NCBI RefSeq assembly: GCF_014642735.1
Contig: NZ_BMIV01000006.1
Location: 62,001 to 126,000, forward strand
Direction of reading: 5' to 3'
DNA length: 64,000 bases
Source of the DNA: Paracoccus acridae
GTDB taxonomy: Bacteria > Pseudomonadota > Alphaproteobacteria > Rhodobacterales > Rhodobacteraceae
Shown: in pieces, positions 17,635 to 28,954 of the stretch
Layout: each line of letters begins with the position of its first letter
Numbering within the stretch: position 1 is the first letter of the stretch
Made by a program: the position numbers and the translations under genes
The notes under the pieces: generated by a model
Database searches by the model: none
Told to the model about the DNA's origin: nothing
The model's input: the letters and a program-made list of their open reading frames with translations, nothing else

Positions 17635-18867
17635 TTACTCCGCCGCGACCGCGTTGGGGGACAGGCGGCGGGACATCAGCCCGCAATACCAGTCGATCAG
17701 GTGGATGACGCCCGCTTCCTGCGTCGGCGAGTAAGGTCCGGGCTGATAGGCGGGGGACAGGATGCCCTTCTGGTTCTCCTCGACCACCTGGCGATCCTCG
17801 TCATTGGTGTTCAGCCACACCTCGGTCAACTTCTGGAGGTCATAGTCCACGCCCTCGACCGCGTCCTTGTGGACCAGCCACTTGGTCGTGACCTCGGTTT
17901 CGGTGGGGCTGATCGGCAGGATGCGGAAGACGATGGCGTGGTCGGGCAGGAAGTGGTTCCAGGACGACGGGAAGTGATAGAACATCAGGCTGCCCGCGTC
18001 GTTCCAGGGGATGGTCCCCATGCGCCGCGACACGGCGGCCTTGCCCGACATGGTGAAGCTTTCCTGGTTGTCCATCAGCGGCACGCGGGCCATGCGCCAC
18101 TGCATGTCGGGCGCATTGGTGAAGCGCGCGGGCAGGTTGGCCGCGTCGCAGCGCCCCCAGTGGTCCAGGATCTCGGGGGATGCGGAATTCGGCCCCTCCA
18201 TCACCGTCATCAGCGGATCGTCGGAATAGGTCCGGCACAGCGAGGGATGCGAGCCGCCGCAATGATAGCATTCGCGATTGTTTTCCATCACCAGCTTCCA
18301 GTTGCCCTTTTCGATGATGGTCGAGGTGAAGGCGATCTTGCTGTCGGCGATGGCGCTTGGCGCGACGAAGCGCGTCAGGTTCGCGGCCAGTTCGTTGATC
18401 GCGGGCGGGATCTGGGCCAGGCAGATGAAGACCATGCCGCCCAGGTCGATGCAATGGACCGGCTTCAGCCCGTATTTGCTGGCGTCGAAACCCTCGCCCA
18501 TGTCGCGGGCATACAGAAGCTTGCCGTCCAGGTCATAGGTCCATTGGTGATAGGGGCAGACCAGCTTGGGGTTGGTCCCGTTGGTCTTGGGGCACAGCCG
18601 CTGGCCGCGGTGGCGGCAGACGTTGTGAAAGGCGCGGATGCGCCCGTCGGCGCCGCGCACCACGATGACGGGATAGGCGCCCACGTTCAGCGTGACGAAG
18701 TTGCCGGTTTTGGGGATCTCGCAGGACGGCAGCGCGAACAGCCATTCGCGGTACCAGATATGTTCCAGGTCGTCCTGGAAGGCCTGCTGTCCGCAATAAA
18801 GATCACGAGGCAGGGAAAAGCCGGGGACGCGTTCTGCGATCAGGCTGGCGGTCGAGGGCGTATTCAT
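17635..18867 (-). CDS. gbcA: Glycine betaine monooxygenase, Rieske oxygenase subunit
   Basis: Rieske non-heme iron oxygenase, about 410 residues. The [2Fe-2S] ligands are CRHRGQRLC (C84, H86) and CPYHQW (C104, H107). The mononuclear iron site is ENNRECYHCGGSHPSL. It converts glycine betaine to dimethylglycine and formaldehyde with electrons from GbcB. ATG 18865-18867 was chosen; ATG at 18879, four codons upstream, is possible, and neither has a strong ribosome site. A long open frame continues to 19983, but that extension has the composition of a shadow frame over the nrd leader and is rejected. It is divergent from nrdH across 460 bases. Confidence 0.88.
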   Translation of the reverse strand: MNTPSTASLIAERVPGFSLPRDLYCGQQAFQDDLEHIWYREWLFALPSCEIPKTGNFVTLNVGAYPVIVVRGADGRIRAFHNVCRHRGQRLCPKTNGTNPKLVCPYHQWTYDLDGKLLYARDMGEGFDASKYGLKPVHCIDLGGMVFICLAQIPPAINELAANLTRFVAPSAIADSKIAFTSTIIEKGNWKLVMENNRECYHCGGSHPSLCRTYSDDPLMTVMEGPNSASPEILDHWGRCDAANLPARFTNAPDMQWRMARVPLMDNQESFTMSGKAAVSRRMGTIPWNDAGSLMFYHFPSSWNHFLPDHAIVFRILPISPTETEVTTKWLVHKDAVEGVDYDLQKLTEVWLNTNDEDRQVVEENQKGILSPAYQPGPYSPTQEAGVIHLIDWYCGLMSRRLSPNAVAAE

Positions 18868-18879
18868 GTCTGGACCCAT

Positions 18880-19341
18880 GGAGGTGCTGGCTGCTATGGG
18901 GTGCAACTTAGCCCGATTGCGACGCCGTGCTGGACAAATTGCGACCTTGTGTCGCGTGATTGAGACATCGCCCGCGCGGTCCTGCGGAAGTCCCGGCCTC
19001 CAGAAATGTTCGGTGCGGCAATTTGGCGACAGATTGCGGAAAGGCGGAACCGAATCGCCTGTCAAGCGATAACCACATGTTGACGATTTAGAAGTGTTCG
19101 TGTCTATATCCTGTGGTCGAGACGCGGTTTGACGATTTCCATTGCGGCAGGGCGGGTTACCGCCTTTCCGGTCTGGAAAGTCCCTGATTGCGACCGACTG
19201 GCGGGCCCGGCAAGCTATCGGCAAGGGGCCAGAGCAGGCCAAGACAGAAATGACACCGGGCAAGGGTCCGGCGCCGTGGCCTGCGGGGTGCCCCCTGCGG
19301 CCATGATGCCCCCTTTTGTCCAGAACGAAGGAGCAGTGGGC
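18880..19341. other. Divergent control region and nrd leader
   Basis: About 460 bases between gbcA and nrdH. No gene with a ribosome site is seen in it. The gbcA-proximal half (18880-19079) holds no recognisable motif. The nrd-proximal half holds a sigma-70-like promoter (19080-19110) and a long transcribed leader of about 230 bases with several hairpins: GGCGG/CCGCC at 19151-19164, CTTTCC/GGAAAG at 19164-19180, and a larger TGGCC/GGCCA stem at 19277-19303 just before the nrdH ribosome site. No cobalamin-riboswitch core was found. Confidence 0.55.
19080..19110 (+). promoter_or_regulatory. Probable sigma-70 promoter of nrdHIEF
   Basis: A -35 element TTGACG (19080-19085) and a -10 element CTATAT/TATATC (19104-19110) with 18-19 bases between them. 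This is the best promoter-like pair in the region and would give a leader of about 230 bases before nrdH. Confidence 0.5.
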
Positions 19342-19563
19342 ATGACCATCATCGTTTATTCCAAACCCGCCTGCGTGCAATGCACCGCAACGACTCGCGC
19401 CCTGGATGCGCGTGGCTTGACCTATGACGTCATCGACCTGACCGAGGATGCGGCGGCGATGGAACGTGTGACCGCGCTTGGCTATCGCCAGGCCCCGGTG
19501 GTGATCGCCGGTGACGCGCATTGGGCGGGCTTTCGGCCCGACATGATCGGCCGGCTGGGCTGA
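19342..19563 (+). CDS. nrdH: Glutaredoxin-like NrdH redoxin
   Basis: A 73-residue thioredoxin-fold electron donor for class Ib ribonucleotide reductase. The redox site is C11-V-Q-C14 in KPACVQCTATT. The C-terminal segment AGDAHWAGFRPDMI contains the WSGFRPD-type motif of NrdH redoxins. ATG 19342 follows AAGGAG with normal spacing; a longer in-frame opening back to 19129 is leader DNA. It is the first gene of nrdHIEF, with 6 bases to nrdI. Confidence 0.92.
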   Translation: MTIIVYSKPACVQCTATTRALDARGLTYDVIDLTEDAAAMERVTALGYRQAPVVIAGDAHWAGFRPDMIGRLG

Positions 19564-19569
19564 CCCTCG

Positions 19570-20013
19570 ATGGGCGGGGGCCGGTGGGGTGAAGCCCCGC
19601 CTTGCGGGCTGGTCTATTATTCCTCGGCCTCGGGGAATACGGCGCGGTTCGTCGCGCGGCTGGGCCTTCCGGCGCAGCGGATCCCGATCAGGCCTTCGGA
19701 CCCGATGCCGCAGGTCGGCGCGCCCTTCGTGCTGATCTGCCCGACCTATGCGGACGGGCAGGGGCGCGGCGCGGTCCCCAAGGCGGTGATCCACTTCCTG
19801 AACGATCCCCGCCGCCGCAGCCACCTGCGCGGCGTCATTGGCGCGGGCAACCGCAATTTCGGCGCGACCTTCGCCCTTGCGGGCCGCGTCATCGCAGACA
19901 AATGCAAGGTCCCCGTGCTGTGGCGGTTCGAGCTGGCGGGGACGGACACCGACATTCAAAAGGTCCGCGCGGGCCTTCATCAATTCCGGGGGTTGGAATG
20001 CTTGACGGCCTGA
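19570..20013 (+). CDS. nrdI: Flavodoxin-like NrdI
   Basis: Flavodoxin-like NrdI protein of 147 residues, supplying oxidant for assembly of the manganese-tyrosyl radical cofactor of NrdF. The FMN-phosphate loop is [13 protein letters not shown] near residues 16-28, and a later flavin loop is [15 protein letters not shown]. It starts at ATG 19570. The first dozen residues ([13 protein letters not shown]) are atypical, so a later start at an internal codon is possible. It overlaps nrdE by 16 bases. Confidence 0.92.
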   Translation: MGGGRWGEAPPCGLVYYSSASGNTARFVARLGLPAQRIPIRPSDPMPQVGAPFVLICPTYADGQGRGAVPKAVIHFLNDPRRRSHLRGVIGAGNRNFGATFALAGRVIADKCKVPVLWRFELAGTDTDIQKVRAGLHQFRGLECLTA

Positions 20014-22121
20014 AGCCTGAACTCGATTACCACGCGCTGAACGCGATGCTGAACCTGTATGACGCCGACGGGCGCATCCGGTTCGACGCTGACCGCATGG
20101 CCGCGCGGCAGTATTTCCTGCAGCATGTGAACCAGAACACCGTCTTCTTCCATTCGCTGGACGAGAAACTGGATTACCTGGTCGAGGAAGGCTATTACGA
20201 GCCCGAGGTCCTGGACCAGTATTCCAAGAACTTCCAGCGGGCGATCTGGGACGCCGCCTTCAAGCGCAAGTTCCGTTTCCCGACCTTCCTGGGCGCCTTC
20301 AAGTATTACACCAGCTATACGCTGAAGACCCGCGACGGGCAGCGCTATCTTGAACGCTATGAGGACCGCGTGGTGATGGTCGCCCTGGCGCTGGCGCGCG
20401 GGGACGAGGCGCTGGCGATGCGCTTCATGGAGGAGATGCTGTCGGGCCGCTTCCAGCCGGCCACGCCCACCTTCCTCAACGCCGGCAAGAAGTCGCGGGG
20501 CGAGCTGATCTCCTGCTTCCTGCTACGGGTCGAGGACAACATGGAGTCCATCGGCCGGTCCATCAACTCCGCCCTGCAACTGTCCAAGCGCGGCGGCGGC
20601 GTGGCCTTGATGCTGACCAACCTGCGCGAGGCCGGTGCCCCCATCAAGGGGATCGAGAACCAGTCGTCCGGCGTCATCCCGGTGATGAAGCTGCTGGAAG
20701 ACAGCTTCAGCTATGCCAACCAGCTTGGCGCGCGGCAGGGGGCGGGGGCGGTCTACCTCAACGCCCACCACCCCGACATCATGCGCTTCCTGGACACCAA
20801 GCGCGAGAATGCGGACGAGAAGATCCGCATCAAGACGCTGTCCCTGGGCGTGGTGATCCCCGACATCACCTTCGAGTTGGCGAAAAAGAACGCCGACATG
20901 TACCTGTTCTCGCCCCATGACGTGCAGAAGGTCTATGGGGTGCCGTTTTCCGAGATCTCGGTCACCGAGAAATACGCCGAGATGGTGGACGACAAGCGCA
21001 TCAAGAAGCGCAAGATCAACGCGCGCGAGTTCTTCCAGACCATTGCCGAGATCCAGTTCGAAAGCGGCTATCCCTATATCATGTTCGAGGACACGGTGAA
21101 CCGCATGAACCCGGTTCATGGCCGCATCACCATGTCGAACCTGTGCAGCGAGATCCTGCAGGTGAACGAGGCGTCCGAGTTCAACGAGGATCTGAGCTAT
21201 TCGCACCTGGGCACTGATATCTCGTGCAACCTGGGTTCGCTGAACATCGCGGCGACCATGGACGGCCCGGACTTCGGCGCCACCATCGAGGCCGCGATCC
21301 GCGCCCTGACCGCTGTGTCGGAAATGTCCGCGATCGAGGCCGTGCCATCCATCCGGCGCGGCAATGACGAGGCCCATGCCGTGGGCCTTGGCCAGATGAA
21401 CCTGCACGGCTTCCTGGCGCGCGAGCGGATCCATTACGGATCGCCCGAGGGGGTCGAGTTCACGTCGGTCTATTTCGCGGCCGTGGCCTTTCACGCGATC
21501 CGCGCATCGAACCTGCTGGCGCAGGAGAAGGGCCAGACCTTCAAGGATTTCGAGAAGTCGAAATATGCCGACGGGTCGTTCTTCGACAAATACACCACCC
21601 GCGACTGGCTGCCGACGCTGCCCGACGTGGCGCGCGTCTTCGGGAACGTGACCCTGCCCACGCGTGACGACTGGGCCGCGCTGAAAGCGGACGTGATGAA
21701 GCACGGGCTCTATAACCGCAACCTGCAGGCGGTGCCGCCGACCGGGTCGATCAGCTATATCAACAATTCGACCAGTTCGATCCACCCGATCGTGTCCAAG
21801 ATCGAGATCCGCAAGGAAGGCAAGATCGGCCGGGTCTATTACCCCGCCGCCTTCATGTCGAACGAGAACCTGGAATACTATCGCGACGCCTATGAGATTG
21901 GCCCCGAGGCGATCATCGACACCTATGCCGCCGCGACCGAGCATGTGGACCAGGGCCTGAGCCTCACGCTGTTCTTCCCGGCCGAGGCCACGACGCGGGA
22001 CATCAACCGTGCCCAGATCTATGCGTGGAAGAAGGGCATCAAGACGATCTATTACATCCGCCTGCGCCAGACCGCGCTGGAGGGGACCGAGGTCCAGGGC
22101 TGCGTGTCCTGCACTCTTTGA
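19998..22121 (+). CDS. nrdE: Class Ib ribonucleoside-diphosphate reductase, alpha subunit
   Basis: Catalytic large subunit of 707 residues that reduces ribonucleoside diphosphates. The radical-chemistry motif MSNLCSEI holds the asparagine, cysteine and glutamate of the active site. ATPTFLNAG and [11 protein letters not shown] are conserved NrdE text, and the C-terminal redox pair is GCVSC, re-reduced by NrdH. The start ATG 19998 ([18 protein letters not shown]) lies inside the end of nrdI; a longer frame back to 19602 overlaps nrdI out of frame and is rejected. The N-terminus lacks a full ATP-cone, as is normal for class Ib. Confidence 0.96.
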   Translation: MLDGLKPELDYHALNAMLNLYDADGRIRFDADRMAARQYFLQHVNQNTVFFHSLDEKLDYLVEEGYYEPEVLDQYSKNFQRAIWDAAFKRKFRFPTFLGAFKYYTSYTLKTRDGQRYLERYEDRVVMVALALARGDEALAMRFMEEMLSGRFQPATPTFLNAGKKSRGELISCFLLRVEDNMESIGRSINSALQLSKRGGGVALMLTNLREAGAPIKGIENQSSGVIPVMKLLEDSFSYANQLGARQGAGAVYLNAHHPDIMRFLDTKRENADEKIRIKTLSLGVVIPDITFELAKKNADMYLFSPHDVQKVYGVPFSEISVTEKYAEMVDDKRIKKRKINAREFFQTIAEIQFESGYPYIMFEDTVNRMNPVHGRITMSNLCSEILQVNEASEFNEDLSYSHLGTDISCNLGSLNIAATMDGPDFGATIEAAIRALTAVSEMSAIEAVPSIRRGNDEAHAVGLGQMNLHGFLARERIHYGSPEGVEFTSVYFAAVAFHAIRASNLLAQEKGQTFKDFEKSKYADGSFFDKYTTRDWLPTLPDVARVFGNVTLPTRDDWAALKADVMKHGLYNRNLQAVPPTGSISYINNSTSSIHPIVSKIEIRKEGKIGRVYYPAAFMSNENLEYYRDAYEIGPEAIIDTYAAATEHVDQGLSLTLFFPAEATTRDINRAQIYAWKKGIKTIYYIRLRQTALEGTEVQGCVSCTL

Positions 22122-23162
<1,041 letters not shown>

Positions 23163-23166
23163 TAAA

Positions 23167-23199
23167 AACAAAGGCTCGAGAAAAACTCGAGCCTTTGTT
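23167..23199. terminator. Strong 14-pair hairpin after nrdF
   Basis: AACAAAGGCTCGAG pairs perfectly with CTCGAGCCTTTGTT around an AAAAA loop, starting 5 bases past the nrdF stop. The right arm ends in a T-rich stretch, so it should end the nrdHIEF transcript. Confidence 0.85.
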
Positions 23200-23335
23200 C
23201 GAAATCGGCGTCTGGTCAAGAAGGCCCACCAGCGCAGACCAATCCCTCCCAGCTTACCCGATTCACGGCAATTTTGAAGGTAGCTTGGGAATACTGGATT
23301 GGCAACAAGAGGCCTTCGAATTGAAGGAGGTCACT

Positions 23336-23491
23336 TTGACCCACTCTAATGGCTCTCTACCCCCACCGCCGCCCGGATACCGATATATCTTCAGAGCATG
23401 GAAGATGTGCCCGACAACCGGGCAGCGTCTCTATGCAAAGGCGTTTGGCAAGCGAGGATGGCCCATTCTGGTCCTTAAGGATCAGAGCTAG
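23336..23491 (+). CDS. Small protein with TTG start, unknown function
   Basis: A 51-residue protein read from TTG 23336-23338. The start is set by a near-perfect ribosome site, AAGGAGGT, 5 bases upstream. The open frame extends back to 23195, but that part has no ribosome site and overlaps the nrdF terminator. The product opens with a proline run (GSLPPPPPG), then a basic, aromatic body (YRYIFRAWKMCPTTGQRLYA and FGKRGWPILVL). It has one cysteine and no membrane segment. The base composition is lower in GC than its neighbours. I do not recognise the family. It is a single gene enclosed by a strong terminator on each side. Confidence 0.6.
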   Translation: MTHSNGSLPPPPPGYRYIFRAWKMCPTTGQRLYAKAFGKRGWPILVLKDQS

Positions 23492-23500
23492 TCACTCAAT

Positions 23501-23526
23501 ATGTGGGCGCCTTTAGGCGCCCACAT
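23501..23526. terminator. Bidirectional terminator between the small gene and nnr
   Basis: ATGTGGGCGCC pairs with GGCGCCCACAT around a TTTA loop (11 pairs). It lies between two converging genes: the 51-residue gene (ends 23491) and nnr (ends 23528 on the minus strand). It can serve both. Confidence 0.8.
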
Positions 23527-23527
23527 T

Positions 23528-25102
23528 CTACCTAATCGATCTACAAGTGAGTTGACGAAGGACCTGCGGGATCATGTCCGGCAGGTCGTCCGCGATCAGT
23601 CCGGGACCGAAGGCGCGGGCGGCCTTGGCGTGGATCAGCGCGCCCAGGCTGGCGGCGTCCAGCGGCTGAAAACCCCGCGCCAGAAGACCGGTGATGATCC
23701 CCGCCAGCACGTCGCCCGCCCCTGCTGTGGCCAGCCAGGGCACGTCGAAGGCGGAGTGGATGCGGGCCTGTCCATCGGGGGCGGCGATGATGGTGTCGGG
23801 GCCCTTCAGCAGCACGACCGCGCCGCAGCGGGCCGCGGCATCCCTTGCGGCATCCAGCCGGGAATAGGCCGGACCCTTCGCGGGCAGACCATCCAGATGC
23901 CCAGCCAGGTCAGGAAACAGGCGCGCGAATTCGCCCCCGTGCGGCGTCAGGACGCAGGCCGGATGCAGCGCGCCCATCAGGTCGGCCGCCTGCGACAGCG
24001 CGGTCAGCGCATCCGCGTCAAGCACCGTGGCACGGCGGGCGGGCAGGGCTGCGCGCAGCAGCATCTCCGCCCGGTTGACGCCGCTGCCCGGCCCGATGCA
24101 CAGCGCGTTGATGCGTGCATCGCCGAGTGCATCATGCAGGGCCGCGTCGTCGTCGATGCCGCGCCGCATCAGGGCATCGGGCTGGCCCACATGGTCGGGC
24201 AGCGCGTCCAAGGGCGGGGCGATGGTGACCAGGCCCGCGCCGATCCGCAGCGCCGCACGCGCCGAAAGCCGCGCGGCGCCGCCCTTGCCCCGCCCACCCG
24301 CCAGCACAAGCGCATGGCCGTGGCTGAACTTGTGGGGGTGAGAGGACGACTGCTTGCCCAGACGATTGTCCTGGATGCACCGGGCGTCCGGAATGGCAAA
24401 GCGCGGCCATATGGCGGTCAGCACGGGTTGTTGGGTGCGGGCCTCTCGCCACGGACGTAGGCCGATGTCGGCGATGACCAGTTCGCCGCAGCATTCGGGG
24501 CCGCGTTCCAGAAGGTGGCCGGGCTTGGGACTGTCGAAGGCGACGGTCAGCCGCGCGCGGAGGTCCCGATCCGAAACCTGCCTTGGCCTGCCCAGGAACG
24601 CGCCGCTGTCCAGGCAGAGACCGCTGGGGCAATCCACGGCGACGACCGGAGCGGGGTGGGTGGCAAGGCTTTCCAGCACCTCGGCCAAGGGGCCAGACGG
24701 TGGCCGCGCCAGCCCGGTCCCGAAGATCGCGTCCACCACGATGTCGGCGGGTTGCGCGTGCAGCACCGCCGCGTCCAGCGGTTCCAGCCCGCCCATTGCC
24801 AGCCATTGCCGTTTCATGTGATCCGCATCGGGGCCGGGCCTGTTGTCCATCCCCAGGACCCTGACGCGCCATCCCGCCCGGCGCAGCAGACGGGCCACCA
24901 CAAAGCCGTCGCTACCATTGTTCCCCGGCCCGCACAGCACCGTGGCGCGCCCAGCCTTGGGCCAGCGCAGGCGCACCTGATCGGCCACCGCCCGGCCCGC
25001 GCGTTCCATCAACTGCAGGCCCGTGACGCTGCCGCTGTTCATGGCGGTGGTTTCGATGGCGCGCATTTGGGCGGTGGTCAGGATTTCGCAGCCGGCTGAC
25101 AT
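23528..25102 (-). CDS. nnr: Bifunctional NAD(P)HX epimerase / ADP-dependent NAD(P)HX dehydratase
   Basis: Repair enzyme of 524 residues that rescues hydrated NADH and NADPH. The N-terminal epimerase domain (about residues 1-220) has the conserved GPGNNGSDGFVVARLLRR loop and DAIFGTGLARP. The C-terminal ribokinase-like dehydratase (about 235-515) has VLAGGRGKGGAARLSARA, LTPHGGEFARLFPD and the nucleotide site ATAGAGDVLAGIITG. It starts at ATG 25100-25102. It is a single gene divergent from glnB across 154 bases, an arrangement common in this family of bacteria. Confidence 0.93.
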   Translation of the reverse strand: MSAGCEILTTAQMRAIETTAMNSGSVTGLQLMERAGRAVADQVRLRWPKAGRATVLCGPGNNGSDGFVVARLLRRAGWRVRVLGMDNRPGPDADHMKRQWLAMGGLEPLDAAVLHAQPADIVVDAIFGTGLARPPSGPLAEVLESLATHPAPVVAVDCPSGLCLDSGAFLGRPRQVSDRDLRARLTVAFDSPKPGHLLERGPECCGELVIADIGLRPWREARTQQPVLTAIWPRFAIPDARCIQDNRLGKQSSSHPHKFSHGHALVLAGGRGKGGAARLSARAALRIGAGLVTIAPPLDALPDHVGQPDALMRRGIDDDAALHDALGDARINALCIGPGSGVNRAEMLLRAALPARRATVLDADALTALSQAADLMGALHPACVLTPHGGEFARLFPDLAGHLDGLPAKGPAYSRLDAARDAAARCGAVVLLKGPDTIIAAPDGQARIHSAFDVPWLATAGAGDVLAGIITGLLARGFQPLDAASLGALIHAKAARAFGPGLIADDLPDMIPQVLRQLTCRSIR

Positions 25103-25118
25103 GGCATCTGCCTTTTAA

Positions 25119-25595
<477 letters not shown>

Positions 25596-25672
25596 GACAG
25601 AAGAACAACATACCAACAGGATTATCGCGCCGGGCAGGACAGCCGGGGCGCATCGACGCAGAAAGGGAAGAG

Positions 25673-27079
<1,407 letters not shown>

Positions 27080-27084
27080 GACTT

Positions 27085-27110
27085 GAAAGGCGCCCTTCGG
27101 GGCGCCTTTC
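27085..27110. terminator. Terminator after glnA
   Basis: GAAAGGCGCC pairs with GGCGCCTTTC around a 6-base loop, 5 bases past the glnA stop and 1 base before the end of the converging LysR gene. It probably works in both directions. Confidence 0.85.
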
Positions 27111-27111
27111 T

Positions 27112-27993
27112 TCAGTCAAGCTGCAGCTTGACCGCGAAATCCAGGAAGCTGCGCATCGCGCCGGTCATCAGCTTGCCGGATGGATAGACCAGGTTCACCG
27201 GCAGGTCGGGCAGGGCGTATTCGCACATCACCACATCCAGCCTGCCGGCCTTGACATCGTCGCGCACGACGAATTCCGGCAGCAGCGCCAGGCCCCTGCC
27301 GTTCAGCGCCATGGAATGCAGCATCTCGGTGTTGTTGCTGAAGAAGACCGGCCGGACCGGCTGGCGGATCGTGCGGCTGCCCCGGCGCAGCGGCCAGGTC
27401 AGGTTGCCGGGCAGGTTGGTATAGTGAAGGCAATCGTGGCGCAGAAGGTCGGCGGGCTTTTCCGGGCGGCCCATCCGCGCCAGGTAATCGGGCGAGGCCA
27501 CCAGCATGATGCGCACCGCGTGCAGCCGCCGCGCGTGCAGGGTCGAATCCTGCAGGTTGCCGATGCGGATCACCGCGTCGAAGCCGTCGCCCACGATGTC
27601 GCTGGTCCCATCGTCCAGGACGATCTGCAACTGCACATCGCGGTATCGTTCCATGAAGTCCAGCAGATGCGGCTGAAGCACCTTCAGCGTATAGAAGATC
27701 GGGCTGCCGATCTTCAGCGTGCCCGACTGGCTTGTCGTGGTCGCCTTGACGGCTTCGGTCGCCGCATCCAGCCGCGCCAGGATCTCGCGCAGGTCCCGGC
27801 TGTAGGCCAGGCCCGCGGCGGTCGGCGTCACCTTGCGCGTGGTGCGCACCAGAAGACGGACGCCAAGGCGGGCTTCAAGATCGGCGATGTGCTTGCTGCA
27901 CAGGCTGCGGGAAATGCCCATGCGCGACGCTGCGGCGGCAAAGCTGCCCTCGTCGATGACGCTGACAAAGGTGCGGAAGACGCTGGTATCCAT
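27112..27993 (-). CDS. LysR-family transcriptional regulator
   Basis: DNA-binding regulator of about 293 residues. The N-terminal winged helix-turn-helix spans residues 1-60 (FVSVIDEGSFAAAASRMGIS, then SRSLCSKHIADLEARLG). The C-terminal effector domain follows, with FDAVIRIGNLQDSTLHARRL typical of the DmlR/CrgA-like group. ATG 27993 was chosen as the family start; ATG at 28005, four codons upstream, is possible. Target genes and effector are unknown. Its neighbours are glnA (convergent) and a small secreted protein upstream on the same strand, neither of which is an obvious target. Confidence 0.88.
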   Translation of the reverse strand: MDTSVFRTFVSVIDEGSFAAAASRMGISRSLCSKHIADLEARLGVRLLVRTTRKVTPTAAGLAYSRDLREILARLDAATEAVKATTTSQSGTLKIGSPIFYTLKVLQPHLLDFMERYRDVQLQIVLDDGTSDIVGDGFDAVIRIGNLQDSTLHARRLHAVRIMLVASPDYLARMGRPEKPADLLRHDCLHYTNLPGNLTWPLRRGSRTIRQPVRPVFFSNNTEMLHSMALNGRGLALLPEFVVRDDVKAGRLDVVMCEYALPDLPVNLVYPSGKLMTGAMRSFLDFAVKLQLD

Positions 27994-28017
27994 GCGCACC
28001 ACCATGCACCGGGCCGC

Positions 28018-28050
28018 AAAAAAGGAAAACCGCCCCGATCAGGGGCGGTT
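28018..28050 (-). terminator. Terminator after the small secreted protein gene
   Basis: AACCGCCCC pairs with GGGGCGGTT (28028-28050) around GATCA. It is followed on the minus strand by a T-rich run. It lies 21 bases after the stop of the gene at 28072-28323 and before the LysR gene, so LysR has its own promoter. Confidence 0.85.
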
Positions 28051-28071
28051 GCAATCCTGCCTTGCGACGGC

Positions 28072-28323
28072 TTAGCGGATATAGGTCGAACGGGGGCCGG
28101 GCGCGGTGAAGTCGCTGACCGACAGGGTCGCGTCGGCGTCGATGCCTGCGCGTTCCAGGTCTTTCTTGTTCATCAGGTCGGCTGCCTTGACCTCGACCGT
28201 CTGCGCCGCGACGACCGGGGCGGTCGGCATGTCGGCGTCGGAATTGCCCGAATTGTAGCTGGCGGCTTGCGCGGTTCCGGTGGCAAGGATAACGGCGCCA
28301 AGGATGGCTGCGATGTTTTTCAT
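28072..28323 (-). CDS. Small secreted protein of unknown function
   Basis: An 83-residue protein with a clear signal peptide (MKNIAAILGAVILATGTAQA) and an acidic, low-complexity mature part (NSGNSDADMPTAPVVAAQ). The C-terminal end reads SVSDFTAPGPRSTYIR. No family is recognised; short exported proteins of this build are frequent in Rhodobacteraceae. ATG 28321-28323 was chosen so that the signal peptide begins directly; ATG/GTG four codons upstream is possible. It is a single gene with its own terminator. Confidence 0.65.
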   Translation of the reverse strand: MKNIAAILGAVILATGTAQAASYNSGNSDADMPTAPVVAAQTVEVKAADLMNKKDLERAGIDADATLSVSDFTAPGPRSTYIR

Positions 28324-28444
28324 GATATGTCTCAACTGTCTGTCGTTTCTATGACATGGATATAACCCCCTGATTTGTCGTTAATTAGACCGGATCTGCT
28401 GGTTTCAGTGTTCAATGATGCTGCACAATCCCGCCCGTTTCCTG

Positions 28445-28954
28445 TCAGGACAGGCCCAGCAGGCGCACCGCCTGGGCGACCTGCTGCTGGGGCGTCAGCA
28501 TCATGTCGAGGACGGCGCCGTCCTCGTCCGGGGCCAGTGGCTCAAGCGTGGCCAGTTGGGAATCCAGAAGCCTGGGCGGAAAGAAATGCCCCGCGCGATG
28601 GTTCAGCCGATCCGACAGCAATTCGCGCGTGCCGTGGACATGCAGGAACCGCACGCGCGGCGCCCCGCTGCGCAGGATGTCGCGATAGCTGCGCTTCAGC
28701 GACGAACAACCCAGGACCGAGCTTTCGCCCCGCGCTTCGGCCCCGGCGATCTGGTCGGCCAGGGCGTGCAGCCAGGGCGCGCGGTCCGCGTCCGTCAGGG
28801 GCGTGCCCTGGGCCATCTTGTCCACGTTGGACTGGGGGTGGAAGGCGTCTCCTTCCACGAAGGGCCAGCCAAGATGGGCGGCCAGGGCTTCCCCGGTGGT
28901 GGTCTTGCCGGCGCCGGAAACCCCCATCACGACGATGTGCTGCGGCCCCGTCAC
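28445..28954 (-). CDS. gntK: Gluconokinase
   Basis: Shikimate-kinase-fold gluconate kinase of about 169 residues, phosphorylating gluconate to 6-phosphogluconate. The P-loop is VMGVSGAGKTTTGEAL near residues 9-24. GDAFHPQSNVDKMAQGTPL and CSSLKRSYRDILR are diagnostic of GntK. The start is GTG 28952-28954, forming GTGA with the gntT stop; a GTG at 28963 is the alternative. It is the second gene of a gntT-gntK operon. Confidence 0.93.
   Translation of the reverse strand: MTGPQHIVVMGVSGAGKTTTGEALAAHLGWPFVEGDAFHPQSNVDKMAQGTPLTDADRAPWLHALADQIAGAEARGESSVLGCSSLKRSYRDILRSGAPRVRFLHVHGTRELLSDRLNHRAGHFFPPRLLDSQLATLEPLAPDEDGAVLDMMLTPQQQVAQAVRLLGLS

Noticed and set aside
19111-19341. Cobalamin riboswitch in the nrd leader
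   Set aside because: A B12-box core (GCCACTG-like) and the conserved AGGGAA/GGTG elements were not found; only generic hairpins are seen.
18868-19983. N-terminal extension of gbcA to 782 residues
   Set aside because: The Rieske protein starts normally at MNTPST; the extension covers the divergent promoter region, nrdH and nrdI and has no ribosome site.
23195-23335. N-terminal 47 codons of the open frame before the small gene
   Set aside because: They overlap the terminator of nrdF and lack a ribosome site; the strong AAGGAGGT site points to TTG 23336.
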